NCBI GenBank assembly: GCA_023053575.1 | Contig: JAKZAP010000018.1 | Span: 1,736,001 to 1,800,000 of the forward strand | Length of the DNA: 64,000 nt | Direction of reading: 5' to 3' | DNA from: Branchinecta lynchi | Taxonomy: Eukaryota > Arthropoda > Branchiopoda > Anostraca > Branchinectidae | Part shown: positions 55,579 through 64,000 of the stretch, piece after piece | Numbering within the stretch: position 1 is the first letter of the stretch | Layout of the letters: the number at the start of each line of letters is the position of its first letter | Notes under the pieces: generated by a model | Database searches by the model: none | What the model saw: the letters and a program-made list of their open reading frames with translations, nothing else | What the model was told of the DNA's origin: nothing | Program-made: the position numbers and the translations under genes

Positions 55579-55808
55579 CTTAGATCCTCAACTTTTTCTT
55601 TTAACACGTCAACAGCTTTCAGTAACCTTTCATGCTCTGCTTCCGACACCGAATCCTGCCTTAGCGGCGATACTGAAGGAATCTGTTTGAGCGCCACCTG
55701 TGCTCGGGTCTTGTACTCCGTGAACTCTGACTCCAAGTGTTTCATTTGCGCCGCTAGCAGGTGCTTCTCTTCTTCTAGCGACCGGATCCGCTCTTCCTGC
55801 GCTCGAAC
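55579..55808 (-). CDS. GCC2: Golgin exon 2 of 4 seen (GCC2-like signature)
   Basis: Minus-strand exon, acceptor CATTTTAG before 55808, donor CTAAG/GTGATT at 55579/55578. Length 230 bases, starting in phase 0 and ending with two bases (AG) of a split Ser codon. It reads VRAQEERIRSLEEEKHLLAA, HLESEFTEYKTRAQVALKQ, then a Ser/Pro linker (IPSVSPLRQDSVSEAE) and HERLLKAVDVLKEKVEDL. The string EFxxYKxRxxxxLKQ followed by a linker and a new heptad run is how I remember vertebrate GCC2 shortly before its C-terminal GRIP domain, and it is the main reason for the call. The protein would act as a trans-Golgi tether. Other long golgins cannot be fully excluded without an alignment. Confidence 0.72.
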
Positions 55809-55925
55809 CTAAAATGAATTATTCATAAAGCAAACTTTTCACGATAAAATTGTTTAGTTGCTTTTCCAAAGTACCCAAAATTGCTGTGAAATTAGCGATT
55901 CTTCTTGTTAAAGCTCTTAGCTCTT
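55809..55925. other. Intron sequence, nothing seen
   Basis: Short unassigned stretch upstream of the exon. Confidence 0.4.
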
Positions 55926-56412
55926 TGCTAAGGACTCCTGGGTCAAGAGAGAGGTCGAGTTCCCTAGATGGACTCTGCAGCTGAACATTTCGGGGTGGTG
56001 GAGGGGTTTCAAAGTAAGGGGCGAACAATTCTTTTTTTAAACAGCTAATGAGATAGTCAATTTAGGGGCAAGAAGACATGCTGAACATGAGAATGAAAAC
56101 CATTTTCTCGCTGGACAAGCAGTTCGCCCGGAATCCGGCCAAAGCCGGAAAGTTTCTTAAAAGTAAATGTTTTATATAAAGCTGATTATATTTTCTATTT
56201 AGGGATAAGAATCCGTGCTGAAAATTTATATGAAAATCATTTTCTTGTCGGACAAGTAGTTCGTCTCGATTCCACCCGAAACCGGAAAATTTGTTAAAAG
56301 TAAAAGTTTTATCTCAAGTTAGTGAGATGTAAATTAGGGTTAAGAAGACATGCTGAATCCGCTTTTGACAATTATTTTATACCCGGAAATATAGTTACTG
56401 CTTACTGAGGAA
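55926..56412 (+). repeat. GGGATCCC-family fragment with ~3 array units
   Basis: CTCCTGGGTCAAGAGAGAGG, GGTCGAGTTC, GGGGTGGTGGAGGGGTTTC and the array words AAGAAGACATGCTG and GGACAAGCAGTTCGCCCGG identify it. Neither GGGATCCC end is present. Confidence 0.7.
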
Positions 56413-56889
56413 TGAAAAGTTAAAACAGACTGGAAGTTCAGCTGTACTTAAAGTACCCCACTTATGAAATTATAAGTTTAAGAAATTCCCACCCCTCGCC
56501 ATTGTTTCAATTTGCTCCTTGAACTGAATTTTTTATCGCTTTAACAGCTGAGCCGGTTTTTACAGTCAAGCAGCGTAGACCGCTAGATGGCTCTACTCCC
56601 TTTCCGTTAACTGTGTTGTATCGTTCATTCTGTTGACTCTTGAACTATTTTATTTACTCTTTGATAACCATGACTAATTCTGTCTGCTCAAGTCTCGTGT
56701 TTTATTACCCGCCGTTCTTGCACCCTAGTCGTTTGGCCGGTTCGTCTGTTGTCAACAGTTTTGTCAATAGAGGTGAATTCCGCAAAAACGCTCTATTTGA
56801 GAAGCACGGCAAATTACTCCGCAAGTGAACAAACAGAGTCGATCAACAAAACTTTCAGCTGAAGGTCAATTTGACCAACAATGTTGGCC
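56413..56889. other. No gene recognised
   Basis: Unassigned intron sequence. A frame at 56640-56828 has no domain. Confidence 0.4.
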
Positions 56890-57249
56890 ACAGAGATTTC
56901 TGTGAACCAATCAATCAAGTATATTTTCCAAATAGCCTAAAGCTAGAGGAGAAATAAAATATTTACGAAATACACAGACACCAAACAAACTAACTAATAC
57001 ACTTATAAGATATGCTCAGGAAATGAACGGTGGGATGAAACTGTGTAAAAATTGGGCAGAAGGATTAGCAGGATATGGAGAAAACTGATTGCTAGTGTTC
57101 CTCTCGGACCAACGCACGGAAGACGGGAGGGGAGGGGGGAATACATGGGCCATCTGGGGACAGCACATTATCTTTCCTGCAAAGTTTTTTGAAAGAGTAT
57201 TTCTGCGGTCAGTTAATTTAGGAACGTCCAGTTTAATCGTTAGAACCAT
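56890..57249 (-). pseudogene. 5'-truncated CR1-like LINE, minus strand
   Basis: The frame reads LTIKLDVPKLTDRRNTLSKN, FPPPLPSSVRWSERN, QFLHSFIPPFIS, nearly the same as the C-terminus of the LINE at 46293-47819 (KLDIPKLSVRRHTLSNN, PLPSSVRRSERN, FLRSFIPSFIS). The 3' UTR follows leftward to about 56890. Confidence 0.85.
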
Positions 57250-57415
57250 TGCTGGTCAACAAAGCTAAACAGACTATTGATCAAAATTGGCTCAATGTTG
57301 AACCACCTCATATCAGTTCATTTGTTCAGTCATTCGTAGGATATGTCTTAGCCTGAGACACGCGAGCCAATCATAAGGTTCGGTTGCTGTGTCTTCACAG
57401 CTCAAGGCCGGATTA
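57250..57415. other. No gene recognised
   Basis: Unassigned intron sequence. Confidence 0.4.
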
Positions 57416-57680
57416 TCTACGATTATCTACGGTCCGTGACGTTTTCACGACGTCATGAAAGAAATGGCAAAATTCGATTAAATTAATGTATATTATAAGT
57501 ACGATATATTATAGATAAAAAATATATATTTGTATCTACAATATATAGAGCCGAGCGGTCAAGAGGCGCGTTTACACTTACAAACCGTTCTAGGGACAAT
57601 CAGTTCTGTTAGTAAATGGAAAAATATAGACTTTTCGTGTGACGCCACGACCCATAGCTAATCGGCTAAACTTTAGTCAA
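57416..57680. mobile_element. TTGACTAAAGTTTAGCC MITE, copy 2 (inverted)
   Basis: The right end, in reverse complement, is TTGACTAAAGTTTAGCCGAT. The left end shows GATTATCTACGGTCCGTGAC and a duplicated GATTATCTAC, but has lost the outermost bases. Same family as 55256-55512. Confidence 0.65.
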
Positions 57681-57881
57681 CATCAAAATGGACAAACAGG
57701 TATTTAACCAACAAGGAAACCCACAAGAACATGGAGCAGCCATGGAGTTTTCTGGTGCGTCTTTTCTGAACGAGCTTTTTAATCCAGGTAAGGGATCAAA
57801 TTTCGAGCATACTGAGAAATCTTTTACTGGGACAAATTTCTCGGAGTCTTCAGTTACTGACCCGCTGACATGGTGGCTTAC
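57681..57881. other. Intron sequence, nothing seen
   Basis: No supported feature. The plus-strand frame here is antisense to the exon. Confidence 0.4.
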
Positions 57882-58088
57882 CTTTCTGAGATGGTTTTCC
57901 TTCGCAGTAGTCAGGCTTCCGGTAAGCTTTTCGCAGTTTGCAGTCCAATCGGCGACCTCCAATCGCAGTTCATCGCATTGAGCTTTCAGCTGCCCAATCG
58001 AACCTTCGAGAGCTGCTTTGTCTGCATTATTGCCATCCACTATCTTCTGTAAAGCTGCTATCCTGGATTCGTTCTCAGCTATGGCTGT
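57882..58088 (-). CDS. GCC2: Golgin exon 1 of 4 seen (coiled coil)
   Basis: Minus-strand exon with a polypyrimidine acceptor (CCGTTTTTCAG) just upstream of 58088 and donor AAG/GTAAGC at 57882/57881. It has 207 bases, phase 0 on both sides, 69 residues: TAIAENESRIAALQKIVDGN, then KAALEGSIGQLKAQCDELRL, then EKLTGSLTTAKENHLRK. Regular Leu/Ile/Ala heptads and high Glu/Lys/Gln content indicate a long coiled coil. Its phase-0 end joins the phase-0 start of the 55579-55808 exon. It is too generic to name alone. The GCC2 label comes from its linked neighbours. More 5' exons are expected to the right of the window or in the uncalled stretch. Confidence 0.65.
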
Positions 58089-58139
58089 CTGAAAAACGGA
58101 AACAAAATAAAACTAAATGTATGCCATTTGACTCATATT

Positions 58140-58255
58140 TGACGGTGCAAAACGGATAAGTCAGCTACATTTTATTAGAGCTATACTTCAGCCCTTCTTG
58201 GCAAGGGTCCTCTTCAGGCTCAAGCCACTGAAGCTGTAAAATGAACTTTTCAATT
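58140..58255 (-). mobile_element. Penelope-like end with mutated hammerhead core
   Basis: On the minus strand CTGAAGAG (58217-58210) and stem II GACCCUU/AAGGGC are present, but GAAA is changed to GAAG, and GUA/GC follows. The core substitution should abolish cleavage. Confidence 0.55.
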
Positions 58256-58659
58256 TCAGAATTGTTCTTCTATTTATGCTTATTTGAACACTTTTTTAAC
58301 TGTTCCACTACCTTCGCTTTGTTACTTGCATATAAAAAAGTAAAATGGAAAAGAAAAATAACGAACTTGACAGCTAACAGCCAACTATTTCAGGGTTATC
58401 CTGGCACAAACTTGAAGTAGAAATTCAATTAACTTTTTCTAATTTTGAATTTACTAAAAAGGTTCACATATTCACATATGTTCACATATGCATACCTCTA
58501 CTCTACTTAGAGGTAATATCACCAAAAAGAATATCTGATAATTAGGATCATTCGTAAACTTCCGCTGATGATTCTAACCAAACTGCAAATTCCCAGGAAC
58601 GAAACAAAACATTTTGCGATTCATCGTTTCTATTTCCAGTTTAACAGCCTTCCACCAGT
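58256..58659. other. No gene recognised
   Basis: Unassigned AT-rich sequence. Confidence 0.4.
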
Positions 58660-58785
58660 TAGATAAGGTTTGCAGTTGTCAAGGTCGGATCTCTCTCACG
58701 AGATGCCGTACATCTGAAGACGGGGTTGATCTATTAGATCTGAAGTAAATCCACTCGTTGCCAACTGTTTCAACAACTGTGTTTG
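58660..58785 (+). repeat. ~120-bp direct repeat, copy 1
   Basis: TCAAGGTCGGATCTCTCTCA, GAAGACGGGGTTGATCTA and CGTTGCCAACT recur at 59398-59515. The two copies flank a MITE and a candidate exon. Confidence 0.75.
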
Positions 58786-58816
58786 ACAGATTTCCAGATT
58801 CCGTAGACTTACAATA

Positions 58817-59209
58817 GTTGCGTTTTGCAGATACCATGGTATTTGATACCACGGTCTAAAGTCGTTTTTGCAGTTATCGTGGTATCTGATACCACGGTCA
58901 AAAGGCGTTTTTGCAGTTATCGTGGTATCTGGCCAGTTATCGTGGTATCAGATATTCAGATACTACGGTCCGACCGTGGTAACTGGTCGTGGTATCTGAA
59001 AAGTCATCTCACTTTCATCAAATTTTGTTAGATTGGTGAGAAAGAAGTTTAGCACTTAGTGATATCTGTTTTTCTTTTGGGAGTGCAATTTCGGCAATAG
59101 TCGTTTTTGCAGAGCACCGTGTATCAGACACCACGATAACTGCAAAAACGACTAATTGCAGATCCAGTTACCGTAGTAACAGATACAATGGTATCAGCAA
59201 AAACGCAAC
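58817..59209. mobile_element. TA-flanked foldback MITE, copy 3
   Basis: The ends are GTTGCGTTTTGCAGATACCA and, in reverse complement, GTTGCGTTTTTGCTGATACC, with TA at 58815-58816 and 59210-59211. Interior words are as in copies 1 and 2. Confidence 0.8.
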
Positions 59210-59225
59210 TAATGTAAACTTGCAG

Positions 59226-59318
59226 ATCCTTTTCGAGATCCGTTAGGTAACACTCAGAGGTAATCACCGAACTTTTATACCCTTGTATTTTTAACCTCTC
59301 CTTCTCCCCAACCATGGC
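59226..59318 (-). CDS. Weak candidate exon upstream of the golgin exons
   Basis: On the minus strand a good acceptor (TTTTTCTTCAG) is followed by an open stretch ending before GTTTAC. It would read LTLFAMVGEKERLKIQGYKS, then SVITSECYLTDLEKDLQ. The end phase (0) would fit the exon at 57882-58088. The donor is poor, the coding pattern is only partly coiled-coil-like, and I cannot align it to a known golgin. It may be fortuitous. Confidence 0.22.
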
Positions 59319-59397
59319 AAAAAGAGTGAGCCCTGAAGAAAAATAACAAGAGCTGAAAGCTCATATGGCGGTTGTAAGAATAGTTAGCATGTTTGTC

Positions 59398-59515
59398 AAA
59401 TAAGGTTTGCAGCAAATGTCAAGGTCGGATCTCTCTCACGAGATTCGTCTCATCCGAAGACGGGGTTGATCTAGTAAATCTGAAATGGTTATTCCTCGTT
59501 GCCAACTTTTTCAGA
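59398..59515 (+). repeat. ~120-bp direct repeat, copy 2
   Basis: Second copy of 58660-58785. Confidence 0.75.
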
Positions 59516-59690
59516 ACAGAAGTCTTGTCGTAGTCTGATTCCGATTCGCATTATACGTGGGGCTTTTGACGGGAGTCACGTAAGTGACCTGGTACTTACA
59601 TTTGTTTCTTTGTTGAGTGTGTTTTGTTATATTGTGGCCCATATTGACCTTATTTGAAATAAACTGAACTGAATTGAATAACTCAATCGA
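59516..59690 (+). mobile_element. LINE-like 3' end with AACTG/AATTG tail
   Basis: GTGGCCCATATTGACC and AAATAAACTGAACTGAATTG resemble the tail at 11930-11953. Confidence 0.5.
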
Positions 59691-59759
59691 TGCTAGGAGC
59701 AATTATTCTAGCCTGACAATTCTGTGCCCGAACAGGACCTGACGACGAAATATTTGGAA

Positions 59760-60185
59760 GGCTTTCCGAGAGATTTTTGGGCCCCCTGCTTTGAGCTCCG
59801 TACATAGTTATCGGAACTGGTCCGGACTTGAAATGAAACATCTGAGACATTAGCTCTTGTTACTTATCAAGTTTCATTCACATACCATAACCCATTCGAA
59901 AGTCATTCATACCACAGGATTCCGAATTCTATATCCCTCCATCCCCCGATCCGACTGCCAAATTTCGTCGTCATAGATAACCTAGAAGTATCCTAAGTCG
60001 TGATTACCGTCGTTCTGCGAAACCCCCTTCAAGCTCCACCCACAATGACTTTAACCTAAACACTTCAAAACACCGACCGCCAAATTTCGCCGTCATAGAT
60101 AACCTGGAAGTACACTAAGTCGTGATCACCGGCGTTCTGAGAAACCCCCTCAACCTCCACCCACAATGACTTTAACCTAATACAC
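59760..60185 (+). repeat. Module repeat of the CCGGAATTCCGG family, old copy
   Basis: GGTCCGGACTTGAAATG, ACATCTGAGACATTAG and CCCATTCGAAAGTCATTC match modules of 22890-24325. A ~115-bp piece (CCAAATTTCG(T/C)CGTCATAG to ACAATGACTTTAACC) is repeated in tandem at about 59958 and 60080. Confidence 0.6.
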
Positions 60186-60189
60186 ACAA

Positions 60190-60402
60190 ATACTTTAACC
60201 TAACAAGTGCGCAAGCGCTCAGACGTGGTGTGTAAAAGTAAAATGTGTATCATATTTTATATACAGACAACTTTAGAACCAAGACATTTCTCAGCCCTAA
60301 TAACCAACCAAGGATTGATATTTTGTTTTTGTTATTGTGTTATGTTTCCCGCCATGGCTCTTGGGCTTTATTGGGAATAAATTTATTCATTCATTCATAA
60401 CC
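60190..60402 (+). mobile_element. LINE 3' end with (ATTC)n tail
   Basis: CGCCATGGCTCTTGGGCTTT, GGGAATAAATTT and three ATTC units. The shared LINE 3' motif is present, with no RT. Confidence 0.55.
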
Positions 60403-60505
60403 TAATCTGTAATCATCCCACTTTAAAAGCTTTAAATGTAAACAAACTGCCAGTATAAATCCGAAGAAATGTTGAAGATCTTGCAAGAATAAGATTAGTT
60501 CGAAC

Positions 60506-62200
60506 CAGTGGCGAAACTAGCCCATTTTCGTGGGGGGCAAGCCCAGATTTTACCGACGAGATTTACCGATTTACCGACAAAAACCACCGTTGCCGCTGCT
60601 TGAGAAAACGCACGAACGATTGAGAAAACTTGGCACTACTGCGTATTCACGTTCACCGTGAATGCATGCCTCTTACAACTGTTGTAATAATAAGTGGTAA
60701 CATAGCAATTGAGATGGAATCCGACTACTGAGTGTAAGGTTGGGGTCAGAGTACTTCGAGATACGCTTCAAAAACCAAACGGGTGCATGGGCAAACGGGT
60801 GATAGTGCTCGGATTCGACTGAAGCTTGCCCAAGATGTTCATTTATCCGCGTCCAAGAACATTGTTGCAAGGAGGTCTGTGATACGAGTAGGGGCCGAAC
60901 GGATAGAATGATTGTGATAAAACTTGAAAGGTACAAAACTGATGGGAACTAGACAAGTAATTTGAGGACCAAATCTGATCTGACGTCCGTTGGGTGAAGG
61001 TGGGGCTGAAAGGTATCGGACTGGTAGGCCCACTGGACATTTTTCGGAAATGCTCCGTTCGAGTGACGCAGGCCAAATATGTGTCCGAACCTCTTCTTGC
61101 CATTATGGTAGTGCTGTGGGGGGATTAGAGGTGGGTACTGAACATTTTTCTTAAACGCTTAGGGACCAAATCGGTTGAACGACTGAGAAAACTTAGCAAT
61201 ACTGCGCCCATGTTACCTAATTGTGTTATTCAGATATCCTTGCCTGATCCAACCGAGTTGGTGGCTGGTGCGGGTATCACTGACGGGCATTTGAAACCCC
61301 TAAGTCACTGAATAAAGCGGACTATTTCCTGGATTGGTAAACAGCCAGAGCAACCCAAAAGGGCAGTTTATGGGTGGGAACAGAGAAATCACTCAAGACC
61401 AATCCGAGGAAACAAGTTTGTCGGTTGGTTTACCGTCAAGCAACAGAAAGGAAGGAAGAAGTGTTTGCTTAGTGCAGTTTCGGGTTTACCAAGAGGCTAT
61501 TCCTGTCAACTCATAAAAATGTCTCGCACTGATGAATAGTTCACAAATACTGAATTTAACGACAAGATTTGTATCCATTCCGGATGTAAACAGATCGAAA
61601 AACAGAGTTCCCAATTTACCGACAAGACTTTTCCCAGTCACTGTATCGAAAATGAAAAACAACAGATATCAGGATCTAGATCCGATCATCGGCAATTGAT
61701 TTCCCGACAAGTCTTTTGTCGGTATCATCTCCGCACCGACAAATATTCTGTTTTCCAGACAAGCAGCTTCCTGATTACCGACAGAGCTTATGTCGGTATC
61801 AGAAACAGTATTAGGAAAGTGTTTTTATCAGAGCTCTTGCCGGTGAGGAAAAAGTTCGTCAGAGCTCGTATCGGTACCGAAAACCGAATCCATGCACCGT
61901 CTCCGCACCAAGTAACGCTGCCGATTTTCCAACAAGAAGTTTCCTGGCTTACCGACAGAGCTTTTGTCGGTATCAGAAACGGAATGCTAAAGCGTGCCGT
62001 ACCGACAAACGCTGCCTATTTCCCAGCACGAAGTTTCCTGTTTTACCGACAGAGCTTTTGTCGGTATCAGGAACGATATGATAAAAGCGTTTGTCAGTGC
62101 TTTGCACCGACAAACAATGCCGATTTACCGACAGGATTTTCGTGGGGGGCGGGGCAGCTGCCCTCCACGCCCCCCCCCCCCCCTCTTAGTTTCGCCACTG
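60506..62200. mobile_element. Non-autonomous hAT-type element, 1.7 kb
   Basis: Inverted ends CAGTGGCGAAACTAG and (reverse complement) CAGTGGCGAAACTAAG are flanked by an 8-bp direct repeat, GTTCGAAC (60498-60505) and GTTCGACC (62201-62208), one mismatch. The right half is an array with the hairpin word TTACCGACAGAGCTTTTGTC (ACCGACA facing TGTCGGT) repeated about every 110-130 bases between 61600 and 62130. The left end also shows TTTACCGACGAGATTTACCG. No transposase is recognised. The 172-codon open frame at 61696-62214 is array translation. Confidence 0.85.
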
Positions 62201-62209
62201 GTTCGACCC

Positions 62210-62439
62210 TTTAAACCTCTTTTCCATTAGCAAGGTAATGGCAAGTGCAATAAACCAAACCCTAGCAGCCTAATGCCCCTTTTTACAATGTATTAAGAAC
62301 GGCATATCATCGATCATATGACAAAACAGTCAAGTTCCCAACTGTTTATTAAAGATTAAAGTACGTCGCGTCGTCTTATTTGTTGCTGTTACACCAAATC
62401 CTCATTCACAGATATATCCCACCAAATATACAAGAATTG
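62210..62439. other. No gene recognised
   Basis: Unassigned spacer. Confidence 0.4.
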
Positions 62440-63200
62440 GACTTGAGACCTGTCATAGACGAACTTAACTCATGGGAAACCTGGGCCCAGCTGCCCATGA
62501 ACGTGAGGGGGGGGGGGTCGAGGCCCATCAGAATGCGTATTTACACCTTTTTTCTCAAGTATACCAGCTTAGAGTTTGATTCCAGTCACGGGTCAAAAAC
62601 TTTTTTGACGGGCAATTTGGGCTCACATGCCCATGAAGGGGAGGGTGGGGGTGGTTCAACTCTCCCCAACCCCTATGATCCAAAAGCACAGAGGAATTTT
62701 ATCGCCTTATCTCCAGTTAATGTCAACTTAAAAACATTAAAAAATGGGCAATCTGGGCCCAATTGCCCCTGAACCAAGCGGGGGCGGGGTTTGCGACCCG
62801 TAAAAAGTAAAAAGAGACCCCAATGCTCACAATCCTACCAAGTTTCAGCTTGATACCTGTTGATTACTGTCACGGGTAACGAACTTTACTCCAGGGCAAT
62901 CTGGGCCCAGTTGCCCATGAACGCGATGGGTGGGGGGGTGCAACTTTAAAAGCAATTTCACAGCCCTAGGATCTACACGTCCAAGAAATGTCATCGTCCG
63001 ATGTCCGGTTCCGGTCAAGTTATGAACATTATTTACTGGGCAATCTGGGGCCCATTTGCCCCTGAACCGGGTAGGTGTGGGAGCTGGGACCCCCAAAAGG
63101 CACAACTAGACCCCAATACCCACAAGTGTACCAAGTTTGAACTTGATACTTGCACTCGTTCACGAGTTATGAGCTCCATAAAATATTGTGAAAACCGAAA
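62440..63200 (+). repeat. ~140-bp tandem array with GGGCCCA cores
   Basis: Five units are centred on GGGCAATCTGGGCCCAGTTG variants near 62486, 62613, 62750, 62900 and 63043. Each is followed by CCCATGAACG or CCCCTGAACC and a G-rich stretch, then CACAA and ACCAAGTTT(C/G)A. Spacing 127-150. No coding signal. Confidence 0.75.
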
Positions 63201-64000
63201 ACCGAAAGCTGAAAGCTGCTACAGCGCTCGCAATACACTCCACTAAAAACACGACAGGAGCGCAGAAAGGAGCTAAGGCCTGACTTCGGTTCAGCTATTG
63301 TATCTCATCCTCTCCACTCCCAAATCCCCCCTCTCCCCTATCAAAATGTTAGAAGTCGACCAGAACGAGTGGCAAGTTCTAGGGTTCCCAAGCTCTGTTC
63401 CGTACCTACAAAACACGCTAGATATGCAAAAAGTTTTTCTCCCGAGTTTGTGAAATATTTTAACGAAGCGTGATTTTTTTTAAACGTACTGACGTTAGAT
63501 ATATATATTGTAATCTGTTCTGTTTGCTTGACATAATCGCAAATTTGGTTTATAACCACGATAGTCGATTTTTACAATAAAGCTTTCTATCCATCTATCA
63601 ATCGTGATAGCTCTATTCCGGCCAAAGACCATAATCTATACTCTACAATACAAACTTGAACAAACATAACATTAAACAGACAAACATTTAACCAGCTTCA
63701 GGTTCGTATAGCTGCAGCCAGATAGGCAGAGAAAAACGGAGTACCGCACAAGAAAAACCGCGAACATTTGCACTTTCTGTTGAAACGAGTCGCTCACGTA
63801 ATGATACATTGCAAGTGTGTTGAATCTGTGCGAAATTTTTCACTCTGAAATCGTGCTATGGATAGTATTAGGATATTAAATATCAAAGTTGACTCCGTAA
63901 TCTGAAATAATGCGGGCTGAGAAAAGCAACTCCATATTTGGTAATAATTCAAGCCTCGGGACGATGGAAGTAGCCTTATCAGTTCCCTGTTGTTGAACAT
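63201..64000. other. No gene recognised; LINE-like tail
   Basis: TTTACAATAAAGCTTTCTATCC(ATCT)n at 63573-63602 resembles a LINE 3' end. The remainder to the window edge is unassigned. Confidence 0.45.

Noticed and set aside
55468..55812. Plus-strand 114-codon frame
   Set aside because: Antisense to the golgin exon at 55579-55808, which has splice sites and coiled-coil content.
61696..62214. 172-codon open frame
   Set aside because: Translation of the ACCGACA hairpin array inside the hAT-type element, with the same short peptide repeating at array period.

Overview
The window looks like nuclear DNA of an animal, most likely an invertebrate. It is AT-rich and has spliced minus-strand exons with GT/AG borders, a golgin-type coiled-coil gene, many 5'-truncated LINEs with microsatellite tails, and dense families of short non-autonomous DNA transposons. 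There are no operons and no bacterial gene organisation. I cannot name the species. The sequence is a draft assembly, with a 100-base run of N at 14419-14518.

Left part (1-7.6 kb): a LINE with a long open reverse-transcriptase ORF (3-2297) is cut by the window edge and sits inside an older repeat. It is followed by a small hAT-type element with a perfect 8-bp target duplication (3950-4296), Penelope-like fragments carrying hammerhead-ribozyme motifs (4621-5520), and copies of a repeat whose ends carry GGGATCCC and whose middle is a ~137-bp tandem array. Middle left (7.6-24.3 kb): a ~6.6-6.8 kb block occurs twice in direct orientation (7577-14418 and 17351-23929). Comparing the copies shows insertions in one and not the other. 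One is a clean empty site for a 304-bp MITE with a 3-bp target duplication (TAT). The first copy stops exactly at the assembly gap.

Middle (24-40 kb): more GGGATCCC arrays, foldback elements, tandemly decayed modules that end in a TATGGCACTTG hairpin, a minus-strand LINE reverse-transcriptase fragment (29578-30434), two more copies of the GAGCG-type MITE, and several stretches with nothing recognisable.

Right part (40-59 kb) holds the only host gene I can support. Four minus-strand exons (58088-57882, 55808-55579, 51471-51267, 40443-40249) have matching splice phases (0, 0, 2, 0) and encode 279 codons of coiled coil. They resemble the C-terminal third of the trans-Golgi golgin GCC2 (GCC185), just before its GRIP domain. 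The GRIP-domain exon was not found in the 40 kb downstream. Its introns are packed with transposons: LINE fragments, a CR1-like LINE with a 6-bp target duplication inside a foldback element, Penelope/hammerhead fragments, and TA-flanked foldback MITEs. The right end (59-64 kb) carries a second hAT-type element (60506-62200, 8-bp target duplication) and a ~140-bp tandem array.

The most notable signal is the set of hammerhead-type cores (CTGANGA, stem II, GAAA, NUH site) at the ends of several inverted-repeat elements. Next come the MITE families whose boundaries can be defined to the base.
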